In this document: piece by piece, positions 11,837 through 23,977 of the stretch
Layout of the letters: each line of letters begins with the position of its first letter
Numbering within the stretch: position 1 is the stretch's first letter
Assembly (NCBI GenBank): GCA_029891385.1
Contig: CM057228.1
Coordinates: forward strand, 50,245,783-50,309,782
Source: Erythroxylum novogranatense
Lineage: Eukaryota; Streptophyta; Magnoliopsida; Malpighiales; Erythroxylaceae
Direction of reading: 5' to 3'
DNA: 64,000 bases
The notes under the pieces: generated by a model
Database searches by the model: none
What the model saw: only the letters and a program-made list of their open reading frames with translations
Told to the model about the DNA's origin: nothing
Program-made: the position numbers and the translations under genes

Positions 11837-13720
11837 AGGAGAAGCAGGCTGTGGTCATGAGAGTTAGAGAAACAGAATAAAGAGAAACAAAAGAAAGAAA
11901 GAAAGAAGAGATAAAAGAGAAGAGTGGGTTCGGTGAAAAGAGAAAAGAAAAGACAGCAGCTAGGGTTCGATTTTGTGAGCTTTCAGGAGGATTTCTAACA
12001 TGCTCCAAGAGGGAAAAGATGAAGGATGAAGAGAGCTCTAGGATGAGCTAAGAAAATCCGAAAATGGTGAAGAGTGAGGTAAGAGCCATTTTCAAGCTTC
12101 AAGCTTTTCTTAAATTTTTGGTGTAGAATCATGGAGAATATTATGGTTTTGTGGATTATGAAATTAGTTGTGATGTCTATGCTAAGATGGTGGTTTAATT
12201 TTGGATTAATGTGAGTTAGGGTTTATGCCCAATTTTGGAAATTGGGGCTTTTGTAAATTGATGCATTAGATAGCTTGGAAATATGTTGGAATTGGGTTTC
12301 TATAGTAAATTTTGAGGGTTATGGTATTTATGATGATGAATTTGGATGATTTCGTATAGAAAATTTCAAAGTGGGCTAAAGAAGGAAGCTTCGAGAAATT
12401 AGAGCTTTGGACAAGTTCTTAGCATGGATTCGAGGTGGGTATCCGTTTATAATAGAATTTATAAGCCATTACCACTTTTTTAAACAAAGAGATTTTCGAC
12501 TTAAATTGCATTATAATTGCTTGCATCATTGCATAAATGATTTGAAAATCATTTTGATTCGATACATGAAATTTTGATGAATTGCAAAAATACATTGTGC
12601 TATGCCTTGAAAGACTCATGGTTGTGTATATTCGGAAAAGAGCATTTGATAAATTGATTTGAGCATTATATGTGCTTTTGTGTGGGCGAGAGAGTAACGT
12701 CGTGATAGTCTCGTGCACGTAGACAAAAAAATAAAAAATAATGTGATAGCCTTCTCCCGGCTGCCCGCTTATGGCCTACGAGATCCAATAAACTTCGGTT
12801 TATTTGGCGTGTTTACGAAACTCTCTAGCCATTTGTGTGTGCATTGCTTACGTGAATTGCCAAGTTGATGCATTCATGTCTTGTAACCTATGGATTTGTA
12901 GTGAAAGCCTAAGACGATACGATTTGTAAAATGTGATTTTGATTACAAAGAAGAAAAGAACTTCTCCAAAATGTGCTTTACGGATTTCAAAGAAATGTTT
13001 TCTAAGACCGTAAAGAAAAATATTTCAAGAGTTTTGCTTATTGTTTTGTTATAAACTGTTACCCATTGAAGCGAAAGCTCACCCCTCATTACCATCCACA
13101 GTAATGAGAAGAAGATCTAGTGAGCTAAAAAGAGGATTTTGTATCTTGTATTTGCATTCGGATTTTATATTGTGATTGTATTATGGCTTCAGAAGGCCAT
13201 TAAAATTTGTATATGATTATGGGATGGGATTATGTAAGTGAAATATGGTTAGTATTTATGAATGTGAATTATGATCATGACTTGAGATATGACCGAGAAT
13301 TATGGAAGTGTTTAGATATAGGATTGTAAATGTGTATGATGGGATTCCGGACGGGAGGTCCAAGATTTGTGTGATGGGTTGGAAATATTGAAGTGCTTTC
13401 ATGTATGGATTTGTGTATGGACATGATATGGAAATTATGTATGAATGGCATAAGATGGATTGACTAAATTCAAATATTTGTTAATAAGTTTAAATTGGGA
13501 TAAAGAGAGATATGATTGTGGCGAATGATAAAATGTTTTTCAATGCTAACTCGATATGATCGAATATGAAGGATTAAAAGGATTGAGGAATTGATGAAAT
13601 ACAAATTGGAAATTGAAACTACTTTGAACAATGTGTAAATGAAAAAAAAATGAAGCGATATTAGTTAAGCTGCGATTCGTTCGTTATGAGTTGGGTTCCG
13701 GAAACGGGTCCCCACATTTA

Positions 13721-13732
13721 TGGTATCAGAGC
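13721..13732 (+). promoter_or_regulatory. E6 primer-binding site (tRNA-iMet)
   Basis: TGGTATCAGAGC, four bases after the LTR end, complementary to initiator tRNA-Met. It fixes E6 on the plus strand. Confidence 0.92.
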
Positions 13733-16500
13733 GCCGATATTATGATCTTACATGGGCGCATGTGTATGGGTTAGACGCATAAGAAATTGTGAAAAGTTTG
13801 AGGTGATAGATCTAATAGAAAAAAAATGATGATACTTTGATCTGAGAAAAGGGAGTTGTGGATAAGTAGAGGCAATTATGGCAGATACGGATTCAATGCC
13901 ATTATATTGGAAGTGTCGAAAGCCTTTGGTTGAGAATTTGAGTCTCGGATCGTTAAGTTGACGTCCTTAACGGTCAGATGATTTAGACCTCGATCAGAGT
14001 ACTTATCGGCATTCCTTTTGATGGTAATCATTCGCATTAAGAAGAGATTAGTGGAATTGAGGTCAAAATTTCATGATGAATATGTATCGATAATTTGAAT
14101 TGGTGAGGAATAAAGGAGTAGTGTGCCACCCGTAACGAGGATACGAGAAGTTTTGCAAGGATCGGTTATACTGATTTCGCACCTTAAAGGAGGGCACGGA
14201 TGAGTATAGAATCGTCATATGTGTGAACTGCTAAGTGTTTGGACTATGAGAGACAATAGGAAGAAGGGTATTTTGTTAGAATATAAGGCAATGAAAGTGT
14301 GGCTAATTGGAAATAAGAATTTTCGTGGTCCGATATGTTAGGCATGAATTCAGATTTATGGATATGTCGGTGACTTGTAATGGAATTATGCTTGCAGGTA
14401 AGTGTTTGAATCGATATGGATATATCATTACCGCAGGAATTGAATGAAAGACAATGATGCAAGCAAAGTGGAACCGGTCGAAGCGAGATAAGTTAGAGTA
14501 TGACTAGAGAATGCAGGTCTTCCTTGACCAGTAGCTGGGATTATAAGCTCTTCTCTCGATTCAACAATAGAATTTAGTAATTCTTCCATAGTCCAGAGGA
14601 CAAGGACCCCTGGTATGGATTAACCGGTTGCTTGAAAGGAACCGATAAACGCAAGGGAGGGAAGTTTGAAATGAGATGATAGGTCTCTAGGAGTTGTGAT
14701 GTGAATCTCATACTCCTTTTGGATTGGCTTCTGTAAATAGTGGATTCGGAAATAAATTTCCAAAGAGTGACGACCAGTTATTGAGAGTGCATCTTTGATA
14801 CTGTGATTGAGTATATGAGATCTATTTTCGGATATGGCTTATGGAGTCATCTTTGATCCCTAGAGTTAAGTTATGAGATGAATCAAAGAACTGAGATAAA
14901 GTATGGTATAGATGATTTTGCCGGAAAGGTAACTGCGATGGAGCAGAAAATTTGAATAGAGGTGATATTCAGAGGTTATTCGGAATTAGTATGATTGGTA
15001 TATCAGTAGCATAACATATGAATTGGTGACATGTCGAGATATAAGAGTAAACTAATGTGTCTCTTATATCATAGAGTTTGATCGTAAAGGCTATTGGATT
15101 AAGCAAATCAGACAGTTTATTTCAAGGATGATCAATGAAAGGACAAGTCAAGAAATGAATATGTAATGACTCGACCGTAAGGATTGGAGTCCTGTCTCTA
15201 ATGGAGACTCAAGTGAAAGGGGTAGAATAAACTGCTGAGAAGGTATGCATTTCATTTGATGTAAAGAGAGGTATTGTGTAAGTATGTTTTGAGACTCAAG
15301 TCCGCCTTATTGAATGTGTTTCAATCACAAGAAGTTAAGTGTGCAGTTGAGCTGCAATGTGGAAAGAAGTTTGTATGAATGAGCAAACATGAAAATAAGC
15401 CAAGTGAGGTATGAGGAAATTCAAGGAATGGAAACAATCATTCGAAAAAGGATGTCAATTGGAAAATTGAAAAGAAAGTGTGATAATGTACCGTAATGAG
15501 GAATCAGTTATTTAAGGAATCGCGAGGACTAATCAAGAAGCACACGGAATATGATAATAATTGATGGTGTTAACCAAAGGGACCGATAACACTATAATAT
15601 GGGAGACCGAAGTGATCAAAGAGTTGATGATGTATTAAAGTATTCGAAGAATTGAGAGACTAGTCGAACACGTGAGGAAAACGTGAAACTTATGATAAAT
15701 GGAAGGAAGGAGAATTTTGAAGAATGATTTTAATGAAAATCAACCGCATGAATTTGGAAAGTTTGTCGATGCACCGATATTGTATAAGAGATTTGGATAA
15801 AATCTAATGGAGCATAATGAAGTGATTGCATATGTGCGGAGCAACTAAGGTCCTATGAGTTAAGGAGTTGATACATGTTTAAGAGTGCTACACTAATGAT
15901 TGCTTTAAAGTTTGGAGACAGATGAATAAAAGAACATCTTGGAAGTATTTATGCAAGTACAGATCGTAAAAGCGGAGACAATCATTGAATTGAGAGCATG
16001 GAATAGGAATACAAAAGATTTTGATTGTATGAATGAGAAATTCCTATTAAGGCTAAGTATTTTGTCAAATGCATAAACAGAAAATCGATATCGAGGTTAT
16101 TGGAACCAAAAGCAAAAGGAAGCATAACATGTGGGGGCTTGGTACGTCCGAATTAAGGATCAAGAAATTGTGAATTGTTTTGAGAGGTTGAAACAGATCT
16201 GAAGTTTGAGTTCGAATAGAAAGAGGGCTATATGGTGATTGTAATAAGAAGAATGTGAAATTAATAATGATGGTTGAGAAAGGAGAATTTGCTAAGCCGA
16301 TATGAATTAGTTCGTATGGAGTCTTATGAGATAGTGTTACTGACAAAAGATGTCCCGGATTCGAAATGTGAATATGCGATTATGTTTCGGAAATATATGA
16401 TATTGGTATTATTGATACAAGAAGTTGAAAGTTGTGAGTGATCTGAACACGAATGAGGAAGCAAGACAGAAGTGATATAAATTTCGAGGACGAAATTTTT
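13733..16500 (+). pseudogene. E6 internal region: decayed gag-pol
   Basis: There is no open frame over 100 codons on the plus strand. One trace of RNase H is recognisable near 15816-15875: GTGATTGCATATG, then words aligning with the [13 protein letters not shown] segment that E11 encodes at 58161-58205, but with stops and shifts. From that point to the 3' LTR is about 0.7 kb here and about 1.9 kb in E11, so much of integrase is deleted. Open frames on the opposite strand (14244-14462, 16065-16346) are chance. Gag and protease are not recognisable by eye. Confidence 0.5.
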
Positions 16501-16514
16501 TAAGGAGGGAGAAT
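16501..16514 (+). promoter_or_regulatory. E6 polypurine tract
   Basis: TAAGGAGGGAGAAT abuts the 3' LTR start TGTTGGACCC. It primes plus-strand DNA synthesis in this class of element. Confidence 0.8.
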
Positions 16515-17489
16515 TGTTGGACCCGAACTTTGATCGACGTCAAAATCGTTAAACAAGGAAATTAGTGTGGTATTTGGGTAATATTGCTAATGATGTTGGG
16601 GGTTAATGTATGAAATGAGCGTTCTCAGTGTACATGCATTATGGGTAACATCTTTATAATTGAAAAAAGTGAATTTGTATAGTTACTATTTATGTAACTT
16701 CTTTGAAATTTCAATAAATGAGACTTGATTTATTGGGGCTAGAATGCCCGCAAAAGCTTGAAGAAGCTTTTATCGTGTTTTGCAAATGATTGTTCAAGTA
16801 TGACTTGCATTGAATTGAAAATGTTTCATAAGTTGTGTAAATGAACTTTGTGTGATATGTGGTTGCTTTCAAAATTTATTCTAAAGTATGTATTTTGTGG
16901 CTTATGGATGATTTGAGAAATGGCTTAATGTTTGTCATAAGATTGTGTTGAATGAATTGTATATGGAGGATTTAAGTATGGAAAGAATGAGTATTTTGTA
17001 TATGTATTATGTTATAGATTAAATTGTGGAGATTGAATCGTGTTTGAAGTAGATTGGACGAAGAGTATTGTGGTAGTGAGGAAAATGTGAAATCAAGATG
17101 GAAAGAATGGATTGGTCTTGATGACTTTGAGGCTTTAAAAAGATATGTATATGTTATGAAATGTCGAGTGAATATTATGAGTTAATGAAAGTTAAAATGA
17201 ATGAGATGATTAAGATGATTGAAATGGAAGTTGAAAGGTAGGAAATAAAGATTGAAAGAGTGAGAATTGGAAGAATTAGTGAAGGTGTGAAAATATGAAG
17301 AATTATGAAAGTTTGACTTTTGGGGATGAATAGTTGACTTTTGATTTAAGTGAAATATGATAAAATGATATTCATGAACATGTAGTGTTCGTTGAGGGAT
17401 TTCGGTAGCCATAAAGTTTGCGAATTTTCGATATCGGGGCTAGAAGTTATAATAGATTGAAGTTTTGATGTTGTTTAGGTGATTGAAAA

Positions 17490-18087
17490 ACCAGATGATG
17501 CAAAAATCAGACGAAAGATTAATTGAGACATTTGACCCTTTTAGAGACTGAATTTGGATTTAAGTTCTTCATGAACATTGTAGATCAGTCTTTTATATAT
17601 GAAATAGACATCAATTTTGTCCAATTTGGAGTTCGGAGTTAAAAGTTATAAGCGTTTGAAGTTTGGAGGTAAAATCAGATGATGCAAAAACCAGATGATG
17701 CAAAAATCAGATGAAAGATTAATTGAGACATTTGACCCTTTTAGAGACTGAATTTGGATTTAAGTTCTTCATGAACATTGTAGATCAGTCTTTTCTCTAT
17801 GAAATAGACATCAATTTTGTCCAATTTGGAGTTCGGAGTTAAAAGTTATAAGCGTTTGAAGTTTGGAGGTAAAATCAGATGATGCAAAAACCAGATGATG
17901 CAAAAATCAGACGAAAGATTAATTGAGACATTTGACCCTTTTAGAGACTGAATTTGGATTTAAGTTCTTCATGAACATTGTAGATCAGTCTTTTCTCTAT
18001 GAAATAGACATCAATTTTGTCTAATTTGGAGTTCGGAGTTAAAAGTTATAGGCGTTTGAAGTTTGGAGGTAAAATCAGATGATTCAA
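17490..18087 (+). repeat. Three tandem 200-bp units, E6 3' LTR
   Basis: Units start at 17490, 17690 and 17890, an exact 200-bp period. They are homologous to the units at 10141-10938. Confidence 0.92.
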
Positions 18088-18089
18088 AA

Positions 18090-18250
18090 ATCAGCTGATA
18101 AAAATCAGCTGATGCAAAATCAGCTGATGCAAAAATCAGCTGATGGAAATCAGCTGATGCAAAAATCAGCTGATGCAAAATCAACTGATGCAAAAATCAG
18201 CTGATGGAAATCAGCTGATGCAAAAATCAGCTGATGCAAAATCAGCTGAT
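18090..18250 (+). repeat. ATCAGCTGAT palindrome array, E6 3' LTR
   Basis: Ten exact copies of ATCAGCTGAT and one ATCAACTGAT, joined by short A-rich linkers. The minus-strand frame 18193-18011 is a by-product of the repeat. Confidence 0.9.
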
Positions 18251-18327
18251 GGAAAAGTCAGACGATAGAAAATTAGACGATGAACGAGAATCGCGGGCGA
18301 TAGAAAATCGAGCGATGAACGAAGAAT

Positions 18328-18519
18328 CGATGGAAGGAAAAGCGATGGAAGGAAAAGCAGATGGAAGGAAAATCAGATGGAAGGAAAAAGCAGATGGAAG
18401 GAAAATCAGATGGAAGGAAAAAGTAGATGGAAAGAAAAGCAGATGGAAGGAAAATCAGATGGAAGGAAAAAGCAGATGGAAGGAAAATCAGATGGAAGGA
18501 AAAGCGGATGGAAGGAAAA
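18328..18519 (+). repeat. 16-bp GATGGAAGGAAAA array, E6 3' LTR
   Basis: Twelve units, the first two reading CGATGG where the other LTR has CAGATGG. Two stop-free frames are visible and neither is a gene. Confidence 0.92.
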
Positions 18520-18976
18520 CAGTCTGCACACAGATCAGTATTTTGAGGATATATGGAATTACAGAGCTCGGATTAAGGTGATTCAAATTGGAGATTAAAC
18601 TAGAGTTATAAGGCTACAACTTTGATGAAGAACCCCGATCAAGATGGAGCCTCTAAGACTGTCGGATTTTGGAATGAAACTCGGTGTAGTGTGCAGTCTC
18701 AGATTTTGTACGGGTCTGATAGTATTTTAGCCATAACTTCTTCGTTTTAGATCCGAATTAAGCGCGGTTTGTTGCGTTGGATTCGTATGATCGAGGGGAA
18801 CATTGTGAAGAAGAAATTATTGTAAAATTCCTTTATTTACCTGATCGGAATTTGGAGCCAAGATATCAACTTTTAAGGGCAATTTTGGAAGAACACTTAA
18901 AGAGTTAAGTTAGAGTTTATAAGGAGGGCATGAGAGTCTTTCCTCATTCATTAAATGACATGGCATGTGGCTGTAG

Positions 18977-18985
18977 TATAAATAG
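18977..18985 (+). promoter_or_regulatory. TATA box, E6 3' LTR
   Basis: TATAAATAG in the same context as 11828-11836. Confidence 0.6.
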
Positions 18986-21278
18986 AGGAGAAGCAGGCTG
19001 TGGTCGTGAGAGTTAGAGAAGCAGAATAAAGAGAAACAAAAGAAAGAAAGAAAGAAGAGATAAAAGAGAAGAGTGGGTTCGGTGAAAGAGAAAAGAAAAG
19101 ACAGCAGCTAGGGTTCGATTTTGTGAGCTTTCCAGGAGGATTTGAACATGCTCCAAGAGGGAAAAGATGAAGGATGAAGAGAGCTCTAGGATGAGCTAAG
19201 AAAATCCGAAAATGGTGAAGAGTGAGGTAAGAGCCGATTTTCAAGCTTCAAGCTTTTCTTAAATTTTTGGTGTAGAATCATGGAGAATATTATGGTTTTG
19301 TGGATTATGAAATTAGTTGTGATGTCTATGCTAAGATGGTGGTTTAATTTTGGATTAATGTGAGTTAGGTTTATGCCCAATTTTGGAAATTGGGGCTTTT
19401 GTAAATTGATGCATTAGATAGCTTGGAAATATGTTGGAATTGGGTTTCTATAGTAAATTTTGAGGGTTATGGTATTTATGATGATGAATTTGGATGATTT
19501 CGGTCTAGAAAATTTCAAAGTGGTGAAAGAAGGAAGCTTCGAGAAATTAGAGCTTTGGACAAGTTCCTAGCATGGATTCGAGGTGGGTATCCGTTTATAA
19601 TAGAATTTATAAGCCATTACCGCTTTCTTTAAACAAAGAGATTTTCGACTTAAATTGCATTATAATTGCTGCATCATTGCATAAATGATTTGAAAAATCA
19701 TTTTGATTCGATACATGAAATTTTGATGAATTGCAAAATACATTGTCTATATGCCTTGAAAGACTCATGGTGTGTATATTAGGAAAAGAGCATTTGATAA
19801 ATTTATTTGAGCATTATATGTGCTTTTGTGTGGGCGTAGAGAGTAACGTCGTGATAGTCTCGTGCACGTAGACAAAAAAATAAAAATAAAATAAAAAATA
19901 ATGTGATAGCCTTCTCCCATTTGTCATTGCAGGGCTACGAGATCCAAAAATGGACTCGTTGTGTTTCCAATGAACTTCGATTTATTTGGCGTGTTTACGG
20001 AACTCTCTAGCCATTTGTGTGTGCATTGCTTACGTGAATTGCCAAGTTGATGCATTCATGTCTTGTAACCTATGGATTTGTAATGAAAGCCTAAGACGAT
20101 ACGATTTGTAAAATGTGATTTTGATTACAAAGAAGAAAAGAACTCTCCAAAATGTGCTTTACGGATTTCAAAGAAATGTTTTCTAAGACCAGAAAAGAAA
20201 AATATTTCAAGAGTTTTGCTTATTGTTTTGTTATAAACTGTTACCCATTGAGTGTAAGCTCACCCCCTCATTACCATCCACAGGTAATGAGAAGAAGATC
20301 TAGTGAGCGAAAAAGAGGGATTTTTGTATCTTTGTATTTGCATTCGGATTTTTATATTGTGATTGTATTATGGCTTGTAAGACCATTAAAATTTGTATAT
20401 GATTATGGGATGGGATTATGTAAGTGAAATATGGTTAGTATTTATGAATGTGAATTATGATCATGACTTGAGATATGACCGAGAATTATGGAAGTGTTTA
20501 GATATAGGATTGTAAATGTGTATGATGGGATTCCGGACAGGAGGTCCGAAGATTTGTGTGATGGGTTGGAAATATTGAAGTGCTTTCATGTATGGATTTG
20601 TGTATGGACATGATATGGAAATTATGTATGAATGGCATAAGATGGATTGACTAAATTCAAATATTTGTTAATAAGTTTAAATTGGGATAAAGAGAGATAT
20701 GATTGTGCGAATGATAAAATGTTTTTCGAATGCGAACGCGATATGATCGAATATGAAGGATTAAAAGGATTGAGGAATTGATGAAATACAAATTGGAAAT
20801 TGAAACTACTTTGAACAATGTGTAAATGAAAAAAAAAATGAAGCGATATTAGTTAAGCTGCGATTCGTTCGTTATGAGTTGGGTTCCGGAAACGGGTCCC
20901 TACAAATACTCTATAAAAATCCATTCCCATCATATCAAGAATTATAATGAAACACATACAAGTTCACTACTCATCAAGATTGTGGTCCAAAATAAGTGAA
21001 TGCTTAAGTTGCACGTTTTAAGATTAAAGTAACGACCCACTTTATTCTTGAAAATATACTTGATTCCAGATTCATTTAATGGTGCCATTATCGATAGTCA
21101 ACTACTATCATGATATGAAACTCATCATTCCCTTTAAGTAAACTCTTTTATTTTATATGGAGATAAATCGCAACACTACATTCTAAACCATAATCAAGCG
21201 ACTAACTTGATTATTCAACTGTGAATCTATTAATTTAGATTCTTATAATATACATGTTTCCCATACATCTCTATGTAT

Positions 21279-23199
21279 TGTAGGAAAATCCCGGGAGGTA
21301 CATCATATGTACCGGCAGCGGAAAACAAAAATTTTGTTCTCGTGACTTTCCCAATCCTGTGATCCGGTATCGGTATGAAGACATCAACCTAAATAGCCAA
21401 AAGAGACTATCTCTAAAGGTGATCCACGCAGAGATCAGAAAATCTAACCGATCAAACCCTTTGACCCGGAATAGCTAGAACAGATTAAAGGCTGCTAGAC
21501 CCTACCTACGTCCTCGAGAGCTTGAATCAACGTTGAAATTGCTTGGAGGAAGAGAGAAAACGATGATGCTTGTAAGAGAAGAAGAATGAAAACTCTTTTC
21601 AAGGCAAACTTAACAATTAAGTTTCCAACTTCTCTTCCCTTTTTCAAAACCGTCGACCACCATTTTCTAAGCCTTCTTATATGTATCTTTTAACTCTTAA
21701 AAGTGTACCATAAGAAGAGGCCAAGTGTATGGCTTAATAGCCATTCATTAATTAATGGAATAAATTAATCAAATTTGACTTTTCAAAGCTAATCTCTTCT
21801 TCCCCATTCCAACGTGCACATGCTTATATATATATATATATATTAATTATTTAATTATTTAATTAATTAATCAATATATAATTGCTAAGGTCCAGTCCAA
21901 CTGGGTTGGTCCTACGGCCTACAAGACTCCGTCGGTCAAATGTTTTTAAACCTTTCTTAGCAATATCGATGTCGCGATCTCATCAGACATATCCCAATCC
22001 CATTGGGATCCATTTAATCCTAATGTTTCCATAATTGGAACTCGTCCAATAACTATTTTCTGATTCTCGAAACACTCTTATGCGTGTGACCCTTTAGGCT
22101 CCGGTTATGTTGGCCACTTAGATTAATAATTAATCTGAGCAAGTCATGAGCGGTATCTAGCAACACATCATGACCCCAATTGACCGGAAAGTAATCGGTT
22201 TGATGTATTCATCACGAACCGATCACGAACCCTTCCATGACAATTACCGTGCAATTCGTCCTTTCACCATCCTATACCCCACTTGGTTATGAGTATGGTC
22301 AAAGTGTCAACTCTCACTAGACCGAGTCTAGCCTAGTGATATCGGTTCTCGTCCCCGACTCATTACTTTATATGTCAATGAAGACACTCTTCATGACATT
22401 CATGCCGCCGACCTTAGTAATGATCCCGACAAGAGGCTATGGGTATCTCTTCCGCTAATCCGTAAGTGGTGAATCCTTTATTGGCTACTCAATTATCTTT
22501 GAATACCTCAAGCTGCACTCCAAGCACCACCCTATGAGTTACCTCCGAAGGCAACAAGGAATGGAGTCAGCACGTGATCAAGATTCAAGATATCCTCGAG
22601 TACCTCAAGTCTAAGGATACTTGCACCATTGCTATGATGAGATTATCACCGACACTTAGATAAGATATCCATGTGATGATCTCATGGCGGGTAATCCAAT
22701 GAACTTACTACCGCTAGTAAGCATCCACATGTCAATTCTAAATATCTCATATTTACAGCTTCGAGATCCACCGCTGATCCAATCAAGGAATATGACATGT
22801 GTTAGTCTATCCGGATTAATGATGTCCATCTCATTAATCCTATGACTAGGAGAATTTAGATATTGACATAATTGCACATGATAGGAATCTCGAAGTATGA
22901 ACACATCATAATTTCCTTCATGCTATGTCATATATCATGGACTTCATTAATTCGATTAAAGATCCAATCAATTCATAAACTATGTTTATGAATATCAAAT
23001 TAATGAATTATGCCTTTTCTTTATTTATTCAATCATGCGCATACGATCGTGAATAAAACGCGCTAAAGGGATTGCCTTTAGGGCACAAATAAACAAGACG
23101 ATTTGAACAAGTCGACTTATCCAATGAACAAGTCGACTTATCGGTACCGAACATGTGTAAGTCGACTTACACATGGTACAAGTCGACTTATCACTTACA
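21279..23199 (-). repeat. E7 3' LTR, 1921 bp
   Basis: It starts and ends TGTAGG..TTACA on the plus strand, i.e. TGTAAG..CCTACA in element sense. It contains an AT microsatellite at 21831-21842 and an AAGTCGACTT cluster near the edge facing the internal region (23108-23192). The E5 LTR continues on its left. Confidence 0.92.
23108..23192. repeat. AAGTCGACTT cluster in E7 3' LTR, with a 24-bp perfect palindrome
   Basis: Four exact copies of the palindrome AAGTCGACTT. The third is the centre of a perfect 24-bp palindrome at 23152-23175 (CATGTGTAAGTC and its complement). The other LTR has the same cluster at 40627-40716 with point differences. Confidence 0.92.
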
Positions 23200-23212
23200 A
23201 ATCTCCCACTTG
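23200..23212 (-). promoter_or_regulatory. E7 polypurine tract
   Basis: The minus strand reads AAGTGGGAGATT directly before the 3' LTR. An AGTGGGAGA tract here is typical of plant copia elements. Confidence 0.85.
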
Positions 23213-23350
23213 ACCTAAAGCCAATCTCCTTAGTATCTAATACCATAAGCGAGTCCATGAGAATCACAATTCTTCTGTGACAATGACTTTGTCAATGAAA
23301 TAGCAACACTTTGCTCTGTGGGAATTCTCTCTATCAGGATATCATCTCGA

Positions 23351-23900
23351 TTAATGATCTCCCGAATCAGCGAAGTACGAGTTCGGATCGACTATAAGAC
23401 CTTGGTTCCTTTGCCTGCGAACTAGCCCCATTGTATCACAATACAATCCTATGGGCCCATCACAGCTAAGGACCAGATCATGTTCAGTAATGAACTTATT
23501 GATCCAAACCGCTTCCTTACGCATCTCATGCGACAATGTACTCTGCCTCGGTTGATGAATCAGCAGTCCTCTCTTGTTTGGAACTTTTCCAATTAATCGC
23601 CACGCTATTCAGTGTGAATGTATATAACCTGATTGTGATTCAGAATCATCCTTATCAGATTAAATATTAGCATCTGAATGCCCGCTCACTTGGAGATTTC
23701 CATCTCCACAGATCAAGAAAACATCCTTAGTGCTTCGCAAGTACTTGAGGATATTCTTGACACCACCCAAAGGACCTCACCAGATCCGATTGGTATCCGC
23801 TCGTAACACTTAGAGCATACGATACATCGGGCCTCGTACGTAGCATTGTTACATGCTAAACCTCTTTAGCATCTCATCTATGTACGATGATTGTGAAAGA
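23351..23900 (-). pseudogene. E7 RNase H remnant (copia)
   Basis: The frame 23536-23351 contains EAVWINKFITEHDLV..GLYCDTMGLV, the copia RNase H segment around the catalytic Asp (usual form LYCDN.GA). Upstream pieces to 23900 carry ASVDYSDSDANI-like words in broken frames. It would degrade the RNA strand of the RNA-DNA hybrid. Stops and shifts make it inactive. Confidence 0.65.
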
Positions 23901-23977
23901 CCAAGCAACCTTTTGATTTATCTCTATAAATATATCCTAAGGATATAAGTTGCTTCACCAAGGTCTTTCATCGCAAA

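Larger units (their letters stand above)
9160..13716 (+). repeat. E6 5' LTR, 4557 bp
   Basis: It has TG..CA ends. In order it contains a repeat-free 1-kb start, four 200-bp tandem units, an ATCAGCTGAT array, a 16-bp GATGGAAGG array, a TATA box at 11828, an A/G-rich leader and a GAGGTAAGAGCC splice-donor-like site near 12077. It carries about 170 bp more than the 3' LTR, mainly from one extra 200-bp unit. Open frames inside are stop-free repeat, not genes. Confidence 0.9.
9160..20904 (+). mobile_element. E6: decayed Tekay-like Ty3/gypsy element with 4.4-4.6 kb LTRs
   Basis: The two LTRs start TGTTGGACC and end GGGTCCYYACA. The TSD AATAC flanks the element at 9155-9159 and 20905-20909, and the sequence either side rejoins as the E5 LTR. 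The strand is set by a tRNA-iMet primer-binding site after the left LTR and a polypurine tract before the right LTR. The internal part is only about 2.8 kb and has no long frame. A TTCGAGGACGAAATTTTTTAAG block before the 3' LTR matches the end of the E11 Tekay polyprotein region (60008-60030), suggesting a decayed Tekay chromovirus. LTRs this long with so little coding capacity also resemble LARD elements. Confidence 0.9.
16515..20904 (+). repeat. E6 3' LTR, 4390 bp
   Basis: Nearly identical to the 5' LTR and ends at the second TSD copy. It has three 200-bp units instead of four, ten exact ATCAGCTGAT copies instead of eight, and scattered small differences, many at CAG/CTG. Confidence 0.9.

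Noticed and set aside
21831..21842. AT and ATTA microsatellites as meaningful structure
   Set aside because: Ordinary simple repeats that differ in length between the two E7 LTRs (compare 39356-39384).
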